NCBI RefSeq assembly: GCF_000003605.2
Contig: NW_003110974.1
Location: forward strand, 178,129-201,629
Reading direction: 5' to 3'
DNA length: 23,501 nt
DNA from: Saccoglossus kowalevskii
Taxonomy: Eukaryota > Hemichordata > Enteropneusta > Harrimaniidae
Shown: positions 9,901-19,500 of the stretch, one piece after another
Numbering within the stretch: the stretch's first letter is position 1
How the letters are laid out: every line of letters starts with the position of its first letter
The notes under the pieces: model-generated
Database searches by the model: none
What the model saw: only the letters and a program-made list of their open reading frames with translations
What the model was told of the DNA's origin: nothing
Position numbers and translations under genes: made by a program

Positions 9901-12900
9901 AATAAACTCATTATAAAGCACTATATATGCAGATTCGTGGAAAAGTTGTGACTAATAGGTTAAAAATAATAAAATGCCCGATATCGATAATTTGATGATA
10001 CTTGGTAATCTTGTATATATGCTTACAAAATCATAATTTGTCCGGCCAACAAGATAATATAATGTCCTGGAATGCGCAGAAATTGTTTTACTTGCATCGC
10101 ACTGATAATATCAAAACAAAATATACACGGCAAGGTACAACAAATACATCTACTTTCATAGTACGCAACACGAACACTAGAGAATGCATTCACTACTACT
10201 ACGTACATGTACATGCGAAGCAAGAGATTCTTAAGTTATAACAATTTTGGTATAGTGAAATGTGCGCAGATTGGTGACGAGAAAAAAACATATCTAGTAT
10301 ATATAAGTTTTGCAGTTCAGAACAGTATCAACTTAAAATATGTTAAACGATGAGGTCGCTATGAATGACTTAGCTTTGCTTATATGAACAAACTGGCTCA
10401 GCGATGAGCTCCAGCACACTCCGTTTATATGAAACACAGAAAATCTTTGTATCCACGAATGAAATGCACAGTGGGCCCTTATATCAGTAATTTATCAATA
10501 TATTGATAGAACATTACACTGTAGCCATTATAGCGATACGCCCACACCACTTGACATGCATTCAAACTATGCATTTTAACTTTGATCCTGATTTTTGGGC
10601 CATGTCCACTTGACCAAAAGTTATTTTCATTTCACCTAGGACCTTGTCACAATAGTTCACAAACCCATACTTTGATATACTATGACGATAATTGGTAGCA
10701 CTTCACTGCGTATGTTGAAGTACACATTTATAATAAAGATATCGACCACTTTTGACTCTACTCACCCCTTCCAAGTACTGCGCATATAAATAAGACGCCT
10801 TCGCTGGGTTATTCTCTTCAGATGGATAAAACAGGCATGTTGGTTCAGGCAGCACACCGGAATCGGGATCTGTGTTACATTTTGTCCATCCTTTGCTGCT
10901 ATCAAGTGACACGCCGGTAACAGATTCCGAACACCGAGTCGGTTCTGTTCGGCCATTCTCGTCAAAGTAAAATGTTTCATCTGTGGAGGTGGGATATTCG
11001 TCGAATACACCCCATCTGAGATGACCCCACTCGTGAACAATAACTTTAGCTGTAAATAATGGAAAACGCAATATAAATCAAATTCTGTATGTGTAAATGC
11101 GTTTTATTCGTGTTATACCATATTGGCACAGTTTCTGTACTCTAATCGTCCATACCATATATCAGACTGTAATTTTCATATACCATTTACATTTCCTAAT
11201 ACAGCTTCGTGCAAGGGCGGTAGGAAAAAGTGCCTGGATTAATACAATACAATACTAAAGATAGTACATGAATATATTTTCTTGGATAAAATAAGTTATT
11301 AGTAACGTTCTAGAAATGATAAAACAGTACTACAAGCATTATCGTCAGTGGTGACATGTTTTGACTCACTCGATAAAAGTGCGACTGGGGTGTCATTTCA
11401 CGTTTTTTTTTGTTTAGAAGTGGGTGGTCATTTATCAATGTTTTGGTTTAGAAGTGTGTAGCATTTATTTATTTTTTCACAGGTCCTTATATTCAAAGCC
11501 TGGTACTGGAAAAGGCTGAATAAAATGCGCTCACTGGTTGGGAACTTAGTTGTGAGCTGGGTGTTTTTTTTCGCTGAAAACAATTGTCTTTAGAAGTGGG
11601 TATATAAATAGAAAAAAAATGGTTTAGAAGTAAGTATGGTTTACAAGAGATGGGCTGCACACCCTTACCCACTTAATGTGGAAGTAGGCCCTCCCCCGCG
11701 GGGGTGGGGGGTGGGGGGGTGGGGTGGTATTGGTTTTGCGTCTTGCCCAGACTCTGAGTTTTAGAAAACGTACATCTAGCTCGTACAAGATATGGTCGCG
11801 CGCTTTTTGAAAACGTTTAAATGTAGGACGCTTTCACCCCGCTTTTCATAATAATAGACGGCGTTGACGCAAGGTGTGCCGGGAGTTGGTTCGAAACTTC
11901 GAACGTTTCGAAGTCAATCGTCGATTGGCACGTATTTTACGGTTATATTAAATCGTTTCAGGGGCCTGTTTACTAAATAATGATAACTGAAACTTAGAAA
12001 TACTGCAAGGACAAACTGGCCCCAAAATTGCGCAAATTTGCAGTAAGTTTACGCTGCTAATGTCTGGTTCGGTAGGCGTTCTATAGCCGTTTTATAGCCG
12101 GTGGTGGTGCTATTCAATACTACTTATGCCGCTAATTCATAACTTACGGCTCGACTTATACAATGTGTTTCAAATCGAATGTGGAATTAAATAATATAAG
12201 CGAATGGTACAGCCAGAATTGTGTACATATATAAAGTACCTTCAGACATAGTTATAAATGTATTTTATTGTCATTATTCAAATAAATCGTCAACATTTAA
12301 AAATTGTCATTCGTCCTGGCTTATCTTACACTTTTGCCTACCGCCCTTGCTTCGTGTTCGGTATGGGTTCTATGCTATATAACGTGCGCAAATTACATTG
12401 TTCGTTTATACGACTTTGGCGTTTTGACTTTACAGTCTTAGATTTGGAAGATCAGAACACACATACCCGATTCACCCCAAAAGTAAGTACTGAAATCGAC
12501 ATCAGTAATCCACTTTGGAGTGAGATGAGTATACTCTCCAGGTTTTCCACAGGGAAGAGTTTGTTTAGTGTAGGGATTGTGCCACCATTCAGGATTCATC
12601 TCGTCCACCAGTATGTTGCCAAGGTCGTACGTTTCCCACGTTGCTGTCAAGTAGGCCGAGTTGTCGCTCCAGGTGCTTGGAACGAGGATGGTGACGTCAT
12701 GGAAGTGTGTATACTGGCGACTAGCTTGATACATGTATTTCGATGCGTCTGTGAAGATATCCTGTAAAGAATCTCACCAATGATGAAAAGATCGCCGACA
12801 CATGGTATAGTAATATGTGTATGGCTCGGCATATGTTTGGGAAGTCTTATAAACATTGAAATACTTTCAGCCACTGTGAACGTACATACTGCTATAAAAA

Positions 12901-14814
12901 TATATAGTCTCACAGGCTAGTACCTATTTGTTTCAACACTCGATCATATATGTCAATTGTATCCTACGTGTTTTTTGTACTTGTGAACATTCGTACAGAT
13001 TCTAAATCGATTGTGTTGAAAGTAGGTTGTAGATCCATGATAGTATAGTTTGAAATACTATAATTGTGTTATATGTAGGTTGTAGATCCATGATAGTATA
13101 GTTTGAATTACTATAATTGTGCTATATGTAGGTTGTAGATTCATGGTAGTATAATGTGAATTACTACAATTGTGTTATATGTAGGTTGTAGATCCATGGC
13201 ATTATAAGGTATATTACAATAATTGTGTAGATTCATGGTAATATAATGTGAATTACTACAATTGTGTTATATGTAGGTTGTAGATTCATGGCATTATAAG
13301 GTATATTACAATAATTGTGTTATATGTAGGTTGTAGATCCATGATAGTATAGTTTGAATTACTACAATTGTGTTATATGTAGGTTGTAGATCCATGGCAT
13401 TATAAGGTATATTACTATAATTGTGTTATATGTAGGTTGTAGATCCATGATAGTATAGTTTGAATTACTATAATTGTGTTGTATGTACATTGTAGGTCCA
13501 TGGTAGTATAATGTGAATTACTACAATTGTGTTATATGTACGTTGTCGATCCTTGGCTTTATAAGGTATATTACTATAATTGTGTTATATGTAGGTTGTA
13601 GGTCCATGGTAGTATAATGTGAATTACTACAATTGCGTTATATATAGGTTGTAGATCCATGGCATTATATTGTGAATTACTACAATTGTGTTATATGTAG
13701 GTTGTAGATCCATGGTAATGTAATGTGAATTACTATAATTGTGTTATATGTAGGTTGTAGATTCATGGTAGTATAATGTGAATTACTATAATTGTGTTAT
13801 ATGTAAGTTGTAGATTCATGGCATTATAAGGTATATTACTATAATTGTGTAATATGTAGGTTGTAGGTCCATGGTAGTATAATGTGAATTACTAAAATTG
13901 TGTTATATGTAGGTTGTAGATTCATGGCATTATAAGGTATATTACTATAATTGTGTTATATGTAGGTTGTAGATCCATGATAGTATAGTTTGAATTACTA
14001 TAATTGTGTTATATGTAGGTTGTAGATCCATGGCATTATAAGGTATATTACTATACTTGTGTTATATGTAGGTTGTAGGTCCAAGGTAATATAATGTGGA
14101 TTACTACAATTGTGTTATATGTAGGTTGTAGATCCATTGCATTATAAGGTATATTACTACAATTGTGTTATATTTAGGTTGTAGACCCATGGCATTATAA
14201 GGTATATTACTATAATTGTGTTATATGTAGGTTGTAGATCCATGGTAGTATAATGTGAATTACTATAATTGTGTTATATGTAGGTTGTAGATCCATGGCA
14301 CCATAATGTATATTACTATAATTGTGTTATATGTAGGTTGTAGATCCATGGCATTATAAGGTATATTACTATAATTGTGTTATATGTAGGTTGTAGATCC
14401 ATGGTAGTATAATGTGAATTACTATAATTGTGTTATATGTAGGCTGTAGATCCATGGTAGTATAATGTGAATTACTACAGTTGTTATACGTCAACAAAAT
14501 TGTCTACAATCTGCCACAAAAATGAACGATGAGAACATTGTCAGCTTAACGGTTATCGACCTCCTAGTGTATTATGTTATCTAGATAATAGATAGATGAA
14601 CATTTAGTTTGAACAAGACACGTACTTTGAGTCGTTGTAATATCGTTAAATCCTCTGGTACCCGTTGGTGGATGGCTATGAGTAAACCTGTATAACCATT
14701 GCTTTCCAATGTTATGGGTGCACGTCTGTTAATTCCAAACACATGTCCACACAACAGTGTAGTAACTAATACGTATACTGACAGAGTGGCGCGTGAAAAT
14801 TGGTGCCTTTTCAT
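3530..14814 (-). CDS. CLCA family protein, 11 coding exons, with two single-base frameshifts
   Basis: This is a whole CLCA gene on the minus strand, with exons at 14814-14626, 12761-12467, 11049-10766, 9751-9509, 9080-8855, 7479-7183, 6783-6538, 6072-5795, 4868-4692, 4469-4239 and 3954-3530. Intron phases are 0,1,0,0,0,0,0,1,1,1. Summed length is 2891 nt, two more than a multiple of three plus none; exons 5 and 8 each carry one extra base, and without them the length is 2889 nt (962 aa plus stop), normal for the family. Order of domains: signal peptide, metallohydrolase domain with HEWGH (about 167-171), VWA domain (about 325-500) with full MIDAS (D330, S332, S334, T401, D431), beta-rich domain, FN3-like domain, C-terminal helix. 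CLCA proteins act outside the cell, cleave themselves and modulate chloride channels. Everything except the two indels is intact, so the gene is either very recently broken or affected by assembly error. Confidence 0.93.
3659..3679. repeat. Imperfect (CGT)n trinucleotide tract inside exon 11
   Basis: Six or so CGT/CGC triplets on plus encode the Thr/Ala-rich stalk (TTTATT) before the membrane helix on minus. The stalk length is therefore likely to vary by slippage without breaking the frame. Confidence 0.6.
4141..4178 (-). repeat. Duplicated 3' end of exon 10 with its splice donor
   Basis: About 38 bp closely match the end of exon 10 and the start of intron 10 (4233-4270), offset by 92 bp. 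The first 17 bases (ACGTACCTGTTCCCTGG on plus) are identical, and the rest differs at roughly 8 positions. In minus sense it encodes LPCDDLVQGTG, against SPGDDLDQGTG in exon 10, and retains the donor ACAG|GTACGT. It has no acceptor of its own and lies out of frame, so it looks like a partial tandem duplication that left a decoy donor. Confidence 0.8.
4239..4469 (-). CDS. Minus CLCA exon 10: start of FN3-like domain
   Basis: Acceptor ATTTCAG|CAATGT, donor ACAG|GTACGT, phase 1 at both ends, 77 codons. It begins TMLFTRSASYTPVGNF and carries FPPSRIANLRI and VQLSWTSPGDDLDQGTG, the conserved CLCA stretch FPPxxIxDL ... LxWTAPGDDxDxGT. If the donor is skipped, the frame continues 17 or so codons to TGA at 4182-4180, which would give a protein lacking the membrane anchor. 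Confidence 0.92.
4692..4868 (-). CDS. Minus CLCA exon 9: end of beta-rich domain
   Basis: Acceptor GATTCAG|GCGCAG, donor AATA|GTAAGT, phase 1 at both ends, 59 codons. It carries ADILENDGVYSAYFLDF, the family motif GAGAD-x-DGVYSRYF, then RYSVKIQANN and FSQQSGAMA. A second, overlapping open frame here is a shadow. Confidence 0.9.
4932..5267. mobile_element. MITE-like element with imperfect terminal inverted repeats
   Basis: The left end 4932-4950 contains TCTCGGGGGCGGA and the right end 5249-5267 contains TCCGCCCCGAGGATA. Reverse-complemented, they match at about 15 of 16 positions with a one-base gap. The 336-bp interior is clearly richer in G+C and CpG than the intron around it and carries a perfect 11-bp stem near the right end (5206-5216 with 5228-5238). 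No transposase is present. Target-site duplication is not obvious, so the element call is tentative. Confidence 0.4.
5206..5238. repeat. Perfect 11-bp inverted repeat (hairpin)
   Basis: TTTTCACCGCC (5206-5216) and GGCGGTGAAAA (5228-5238) are exact reverse complements with an 11-nt loop. It lies inside the MITE-like block of intron 8. Confidence 0.85.
5795..6072 (-). CDS. Minus CLCA exon 8: beta-rich domain, contains a +1 frameshift
   Basis: Acceptor TTTTTAG-like run then GTTGGTGC; donor GGAG|GTAAGT, phase 1. It reads VGAWVYAIRNADKQDRPVEI ... ELSQGHLPVLYANVVATIER then PGSKER. After that the expected VTLPLLDSGGG lies one frame over; the T at 5826 (minus-strand sense) is the extra base. As given, the frame runs into TAA overlapping the donor. 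The exon is 278 bp where phases 0 to 1 require 277. The next exon supplies GC GCA GAT, completing G-G-A-D in the shifted frame, which confirms the reading. Confidence 0.88.
6538..6783 (-). CDS. Minus CLCA exon 7: start of beta-rich domain
   Basis: Codes for residues 512-593 (82 codons). Acceptor ATCATAG|GTATCG. It holds VHIDSTVGLETKFHFFMRE, matching the family VIVDSTVGxDTxF segment, and ends LKGIAK. The donor AAG|GTTAGC is a weak one (GTTAGC rather than GTAAGT), but the next exon begins VGAWVYAIRN, exactly the family continuation, so the junction is well supported. Confidence 0.9.
7183..7479 (-). CDS. Minus CLCA exon 6: VWA C-terminal half
   Basis: Codes for residues 413-511 in the corrected numbering. 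Acceptor ATGTCAG|GTTCTC, donor CAA|GTAAGT, both phase 0. GGRLFLISDGMENYAP carries the last MIDAS Asp (D431). IIIDTLALGDEADPQLATLS and AKTGGRSYYY are typical VWA beta5-alpha segments of CLCA proteins. Confidence 0.95.
7480..8854 (-). other. Intron 5 of minus CLCA gene
   Basis: A 1375-bp intron. It holds a poly-C run (7750-7758), a slightly GC-richer stretch at 7740-7870, and a foldback with repeated CACGTG boxes at 8120-8242 (separate entry). Short ORFs on both strands (for example 7824-8102) lack any protein signature. Confidence 0.7.
8120..8242. repeat. 13-bp perfect inverted repeat flanking paired CACGTG boxes
   Basis: TAAATCATGGTCA (8120-8132) and TGACCATGATTTA (8230-8242) are exact reverse complements around a 97-bp spacer. 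The decamer GGTCACGTGA occurs twice in direct orientation (8128-8137 and 8188-8197), the first overlapping the left arm. Outside the arms, GGTCAATTGG and AACCAATTAGG hint at a longer decayed inverted repeat. It may be a small foldback transposon or an intronic bHLH-type binding cluster. Confidence 0.55.
8855..9080 (-). CDS. Minus CLCA exon 5: VWA, contains a +1 frameshift
   Basis: Acceptor CTTTTAG|AATGAC, donor CGG|GTATGT. The first frame reads NDRYHLLVQAATHYIRY ... LGLVEFS ... VQITSDQVR. The last reads EDLIDLLPKRVNGHTCIGCG then ILDAIR, including MIDAS Thr (401 corrected). They are joined only if one G of the GG at 8932-8933 is discounted. Read as given, translation stops at TAA 8909-8907. 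The exon is 226 bp while plus-strand exon 5 is 225 bp with phase 0 at both ends, which independently shows a single extra base. Confidence 0.9.
9509..9751 (-). CDS. Minus CLCA exon 4: Cys-rich linker and start of VWA domain
   Basis: Codes for residues 257-337. Acceptor CCTTCAG|GTGGTT, donor GTA|GTAAGT. It begins VVDFCHDD, includes NNQQNKQCGHRSSWEVM (the family FC...NxQNxxC segment) and ends in the VWA strand RSVLVMDISGSM. DISGS is the first MIDAS loop, D-x-S-x-S. Length is 243 bp against 252 bp in the plus-strand paralogue. Confidence 0.94.
9752..10765 (-). other. Intron 3 of minus CLCA gene
   Basis: 1014 bp of AT-rich sequence. Small ORFs on both strands at 10002-10241 have compositions expected of noncoding DNA. 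Nothing else is seen. Confidence 0.7.
10766..11049 (-). CDS. Minus CLCA exon 3: zinc site HEWGH
   Basis: Codes for residues 162-256. Acceptor TTTACAG|CTAAAG, donor GGG|GTGAGT, phase 0. It carries VIVHEWGHLRWGVFDEYP, the CLCA metalloprotease signature: the two His of HEXXH and the downstream acidic residue bind zinc and the Glu is catalytic. Several Cys (TRCSE, KCN, TCLF) probably form disulfides, fitting an extracellular domain. Confidence 0.95.
11412..11635. repeat. Degenerate dispersed repeat, GTTTAGAAGTGGGT type
   Basis: Related 14-mers occur at 11412-11425, 11446-11459, 11588-11601 and 11622-11635 in one orientation, the first two followed by CATTTAT. The spacing of 34 bp within each pair and 176 bp between pairs suggests an old tandem duplication. 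Confidence 0.6.
11697..11727 (+). repeat. G-rich tract with quadruplex potential
   Basis: After CCCCCGC there are runs of 5, 6, 7 and 4 G separated by single T residues. This satisfies the simple rule of four G-runs with short loops. The G strand is the template strand of the minus-strand CLCA gene, so the transcript would be C-rich. Confidence 0.75.
11890..11912. repeat. 8-bp hairpin TTCGAAAC / GTTTCGAA
   Basis: Exact complementary arms with a 7-nt loop TTCGAAC. A second short stem, CAATC...GATTG, follows at 11915-11927. Confidence 0.6.
12467..12761 (-). CDS. Minus CLCA exon 2
   Basis: Codes for residues 64-161 plus one base. Acceptor TTTACAG|GATATC, donor TCGG|GTATGT, phase 1. Family landmarks are FTDASKYMY, VTILVPSTW and CGKPGEYTHLTP, the last just before the zinc-site exon. 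The exon is 295 bp, identical in length to plus-strand exon 2. The 169-codon ORF on the opposite strand here is a shadow. Confidence 0.93.
12762..14625 (-). other. Intron 1 of minus CLCA gene
   Basis: 1864 bp, of which about 80 percent is the 53-bp minisatellite (separate entry). The remaining 250 bp beside exon 2 is AT-rich with no recognised element. Confidence 0.85.
13010..14489. repeat. 53-bp minisatellite, 28 units
   Basis: A constant half (ATTGTGTTATATGTAGGTTG then TAGATCCATG) alternates with a variable half. Unit starts, taken at TGTAGAT, fall every 53 bp from 13028 to 14445, except one step of 39 bp (13187 to 13226), a 14-bp deletion. Three variable types are seen: A (GGTAGTATAATGTGAATTAC), B (GGCATTATAAGGTATATTAC) and C (GATAGTATAGTTTGAATTAC). 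In order they run C C A B A B C B C A B A h A A B A B C B A B B A h B A A, where h is a hybrid. C occurs only in the 13028-14020 part. No spacers are present, so it is not CRISPR. Confidence 0.97.
14626..14814 (-). CDS. Minus CLCA exon 1: signal peptide and start of metallohydrolase domain
   Basis: Codes for residues 1-63. ATG 14814 was chosen because it gives MKRHQF followed by a hydrophobic core (SVYVLVTTLLCGHVFG), the expected signal peptide; in-frame ATGs further upstream would bury it. Then comes the family N-terminus LESNGYTGLLIAIHQRVPED. The donor is AAA|GTACGT, phase 0. The matching exon of the plus-strand gene has ENGYTGIVIAIHSSIPE at the same place. Confidence 0.88.
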
Positions 14815-15069
14815 ACTGCGTAATGACGTTTTTTTACTGACCGTGAGGGCTACGATTGAAACATACACGACGACATCTCTGCACGGATTGACTCTGATGA
14901 CAACGTTGGTACTCCCGCACCCTAGACCCGGCATTGATATGCAAATATTGGAGTGCAACATTACCAGATTTGTAGATAATCACTGCGACTGCCAAATCGT
15001 GCTGGCCACTGCGTCTATTTAATTTTAACCCAAATAAACTGTTCATATCGAGACGATACGTCAAGTAAA

Positions 15070-15076
15070 TTATATA
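15070..15076 (-). promoter_or_regulatory. Possible TATA box of minus CLCA gene
   Basis: TATATAA on the minus strand lies about 256 bp upstream of the ATG at 14814. With a start 25-30 bp downstream the 5' UTR would be about 225 nt. AT-rich surroundings make such matches common. Confidence 0.25.
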
Positions 15077-16114
15077 TAAATATTTTACTGTTCTACTGGA
15101 CTAATGTTTGTCTTGTTTTTAAATGTCTGGTTTAAAATCGAAAATAATTGTCAATAGTGCCAATGGTATGTGTAGGCCCAGTCAAAGACATGATAGCAGC
15201 TCATCAACTTGTTAGCAAATATTTAACTAAATGTACAACTGACCCTCAATGTCACGTGATTACTCGCACATGGGAAAGGCTCTCGTATCATGACCTGATG
15301 CTCTGAACGTAGAAATGCAAGGCAGCAGTTTCTGGTGAGTATTTGAATGTTTTTCAATGGTTCTTACTACGCATACTTCACACATGTGAAGAATAAGAAG
15401 CAATAAGTTGAACAATTAACTCATTTCTAATTTTTCTCCATCGTTAGGAGAAGAGGATAATTGTTTGAGAAAAAAATGCGTCATTTTCTTTAACATCTCG
15501 CGATATCGTATGTATTTTGCTATTACTTCAATAATATAGCATCACCTATTTTCCATACCAGAAAACAAAGCCGCTTCGCACTGTCTGTCAGCAATATTTT
15601 GTTTTAATGTAAAATCCAGCGATTGAATTGACTAGCGTAAGTTGTTTGATCGACAATAACAGGTTATTATCGTACATACGACGGTTCGATGTCGGGAACT
15701 GGTGGCCGATTGAAATTAATTTTAAAAATAACAAACAAATGTGGGAAGAATGAAAAATTTCTATGTTGCCGATACTTAACAGGGATACGTTGCAGGAAAA
15801 TCGCAATAATCTGATGTAAATTGTACATTATTTATAAAATACTATATTGATAGGGGGAATGAAAATAAAACGTTCACAGAATTCACAACGGACAAATACA
15901 AAACTGGCCATTGAAGTATAGGTTACAGTTCTACCAAATAATTGGGCAGTGTGTGTAATATGTACCAACTGTTTGTTTTCTGTTTTTTTTTTACTTATTA
16001 TAGATTGAAACGTGATAAAAAGAAAAGTCTCTGCATCAACAATGTATATGCCTAACATATTCGTAGGTTATAAATGCTACCACAAACGCGTAGAATGTTT
16101 AGCTGCCGTGGACC

Positions 16115-16122
16115 TATAAATA
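16115..16122 (+). promoter_or_regulatory. Probable TATA box of plus CLCA gene
   Basis: TATAAATA lies in a locally GC-richer context (CCGTGGACC before it, ACGTCAGTAACG after), about 204 bp upstream of ATG 16326. The neighbouring ACGTCA is a CRE half-site. The implied 5' UTR is about 180 nt. Confidence 0.4.
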
Positions 16123-16325
16123 ACGTCAGTAACGTACAGACACCAAGCTGCCATGCGGTCATCTGCTACGGGTACAAATTAAATGAACTAGTCCATTATA
16201 TCCGGTTTGCATAATTAATTACAAATCCGCTCACTACCATCTCCCAGTTTCACGTGAACAGAGATAGCAGAGCTGAAAGAAAATAACAGAGAACATTGTG
16301 TAACAGCGTGATTTCATTCACAATT

Positions 16326-16502
16326 ATGATTTCATTTTTATTCTGTTGTCTTGCATTGGCCACGATATCCTGCATTGTGCCGAGCACACACGCATCGTGG
16401 CGAAGAGGACACGTTAAACTGGAAGAGAATGGATACACAGGGATTGTTATTGCGATCCACAGCAGTATACCAGAAAACGTCCAAATAATCGAACAACTAC
16501 AG
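16326..16502 (+). CDS. Plus CLCA exon 1: signal peptide
   Basis: Residues 1-59. ATG 16326 starts MISFLFCCLALATISCIV, a clear signal peptide; the upstream in-frame extension lacks an ATG. ENGYTGIVIAIHSSIPE follows, then EQLQ and the donor CAG|GTAAGT. Confidence 0.9.
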
Positions 16503-19500
16503 GTAAGTCAGCTAACGGAAGAGTATGGGAGGGGGGTACACTATGTGAAAATGCATACGGATGAGGGGCACCAGAACGAATAGTTTTTGCACAAGAATTA
16601 TGCGATATAAGATAACATGCATCTCATTTTGAGTACTGTGTCGGCTATAATGATGCACTATAATCATATACCAGTATATATAATCCAGCGGTCGTTCATG
16701 TTCATGGGGTTACAAATCTTCATTCTAGTTAAACTATTCTCCGAGCAATCCAATCAATGTAGTTGCATTCAGAACTAATCGTATTTACCGCAGAGTACCT
16801 CAATAGCATTTAAACGATATTATTGATGTATGCCATTTTGTGAGAGCAGTAGAAATAAAAACAACTATCATTGACTAGAAAACAAGCACACGCATGATAT
16901 CGCAATAAATAACAAATGACATTATGCACGGGGTAAGTGCGAAACCTCGTGGTAAGCCTCGGTCATATAAATTATAACTGCTCACTGACTTTATTCCAGT
17001 GAGATACTCCGGCATGACACCGATGAGGTTAACACACAGAGACAACAAACAGATCTATAATACAAGGACACAAATAAATGCATGCTGTTATTTTAGCGCC
17101 TATGACAACAACTGCTGCAAGCGCATTATTTGAACGACAATGCAATAGAAATATATCAAAATGATTTTAATGCGGGTCAACATCTGTTTCTGAAAAGCAC
17201 TCATAATAATTCATAGGTGTACAAACATCGTCGTATAATAGTTGTGTATACGTGAAAACGTTCTGATCATTTGAAAAATATAAATAGCTTGGTACAGAAA
17301 AGCGTAGGACAGTATTGCCGATGTGCCATGTACAGTTGATTTTAATCAATGCTAGACATGTTCACCAGTTGACACCAATCAATGCAAGAATATTATTGGT
17401 CGTGTGCAGTTGATGCTAATAAATGCAATACTCAACCATTGTCGTAAATCTACACCTAAATTATTATTCAATTTTATCATGCTGGTGTCGCTGGATTTTT
17501 GAAATATGACCTCAAAGGTGTACTTTAGTGGGTTCATGAGGCCGTGACCTTCGCAGTTTAGTGCATGTCAAGCACGTTGAATTTATGTTGAGTACACTAC
17601 TCGAATTTAAAAAAAAAAACAGTTTTGACATTGTCACCTTTCGAAAATAATTTATAGAAGAGTTGTTATTGAGAGTTATCTTTCCCAGTCCTTGAAAAGG
17701 TACTTAGAATGGCAATCGATATTTTAAGAATGAAATATATAAATGAAGGAAGTAGATAATTATATTACTACTACATCGCTGCCATGTTTTGAGTATAATC
17801 ATCACAGCTCACTCGGTATTCATAAAACGCTAGCATCACACGCAATTACTCACAACAGATCATCGACAATAACGTGTACGTAAAACGTGCTTAAGTATGA
17901 TGTGGGACGCCAATAATGTAGCTAATTCCATGGGTTAACAATGTTAGCGAAGCGCATAAGCATAAGTACATGTTTATACAGTATTAAGTTACAACTGAAT
18001 ACAAATATTTCCACTTGGTGAAATAAAAAATCCCCATGTTTATGCATTGCGTTACGAATAATCAAGGCATTATACAGCGACCCTTGACACGTTGAGGGAC
18101 GGTGCCTTATAGTACCACATTATAATAAGAATACAATACGTACACTTGCTTCGTCTCGTATTGTAAAGCCGATTCTATGTTGATGCATCCTACTAGATTA
18201 GAGGTTAACACGTTAAGCACTTGGCCCACGTCCTAAAACATGTAAAAAAATATTGTTTGAAGAACATTTCCGTAAATCAAATCAAACTATATTTCACAGG
18301 ATGGATGGGTTAATTAATTTACCAGCAAGCAATTGAGCGTTGGCTGTCGATAACTAAATAATGTCATTGATACTATATTTCATAAAACCGGGAAATCGAT
18401 TGATTTTAGAGTAAACCCCGAGTTCAAGTTCGCAAATACATTTTAATAAAACCACACACTTATCATTTTACATTCCCTCTGAAATATTAATGAGGGAATG
18501 TTTAAGGAGCAAATATAATTAAGCATATACAACAAACATTACATCATACATTGCAATATTCTATCCAATCACATCAAAGACATATACCATTTCACTCTCT
18601 GTGATTAACTTAGTACAGCAATTACAATTTAGTCAGTGAGATATTTGGAATGCACTTCACTAAAGGCTTGTTATTTTATCGTAGCATGATTTCAACGAAC
18701 TAACGCTCAATTGTAAGACGTAAAGATTTATCACGTCCTGCATATACTTTGTATGCTAATTCATTATGTGATTAATTAGTTTGATTAATGGATTTTTGTA
18801 ATGTGTACAACGTGTTTTGGAAGATTAATGTCATTTCATATTAAACAACAATGATATTGATGTCAGTAATTTGGTAGGCATGTTTATTTGTATAGGTTGA
18901 TATGATATGATATGATATGATATGATATGATATGATATGATATGATATGATATGATATGATATGATATTAATCCCTGAATGTCTCCCAGATTCAACTGGT
19001 AAGAAATGTGTAGACATGTTTACACACTGTATGTTTCGTATTTACAGGTTGCATTTACAGACGCATCAGATTTTCTATTTACCGCAACCAAGCGACGAGC
19101 ATATTTCAAGGACATCAGTATACTAATACCAACAACATGGTCACACAAATCCGAATATAGCAATGCAACAAAAGAGTCTTACGAGAAGGCAAACATTATA
19201 GTAGACACGGCGAACGCAGTGCACGGACATACCCCATACGTCAAACGGATTGGTGGTTGTGGCAAGAAAGGAGAGTATTTACATCTAACGCCGACGTATT
19301 TACTCGATAGACAGCAGAGTCAACAAAATTGGGGACCTGTTGGTATGTGATGAAGTAAATAAATTATTGATCGTAAGATTTTTGTTGATAAAGAATATTA
19401 TATTGCGTGCATGTTGTTACTTTTACGTAACAAAATACTATAAATTACGTGACATTATGATAGGGCAGTCGTATCAGACTGACTGCTTCGAGTTTTTATT

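Larger units (their letters stand above)
11050..12466 (-). other. Intron 2 of minus CLCA gene
   Basis: A 1417-bp intron with several unusual sequence blocks: four copies of a GTTTAGAAGTGGGT-type repeat (11412-11635), a long G-run cluster (11697-11727) and a TTCGAA-rich hairpin (11890-11912). No ORF of interest apart from antisense shadow of exon 2. Confidence 0.7.
14815..16325. promoter_or_regulatory. Shared divergent promoter region of the two CLCA genes
   Basis: The two start codons face away from each other across 1511 bp. No gene is seen between them. Each side has a TATA-like element at a sensible distance, and a CACGTG box lies at 15252-15257 in the middle. A (TTTTTTTT) run and several A/T-rich blocks fill the rest. 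The arrangement is compatible with joint regulation. Confidence 0.5.
16503..19047 (+). other. Intron 1 of plus CLCA gene
   Basis: 2545 bp of AT-rich DNA, the longest intron in the window. It contains a (TATGA)n array near exon 2 and a 10-bp inverted repeat at 18470-18501. The short ORFs within it are not protein-like. Confidence 0.8.

Noticed and set aside
11860..11930. tRNA or tRNA-derived SINE
   Set aside because: GGTTCGAAAC resembles a B box, but there is no A box at the right distance and no cloverleaf. The sequence is better described as a TTCGAA hairpin.
12258..12767. 169-codon ORF on the plus strand
   Set aside because: It is antisense to minus-strand CLCA exon 2, which has clear family similarity and splice sites; the ORF itself resembles nothing.
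13010..14489. CRISPR array
   Set aside because: Units are contiguous 53-mers that differ throughout one half; there are no unique spacers, and the host is an animal.
14581..15064. Longer N-terminus for the minus CLCA protein, and overlapping plus-strand ORF 14699-15022
   Set aside because: The upstream ATGs would place about 50 residues before the signal peptide. The plus-strand ORF is a shadow of exon 1 and the promoter.
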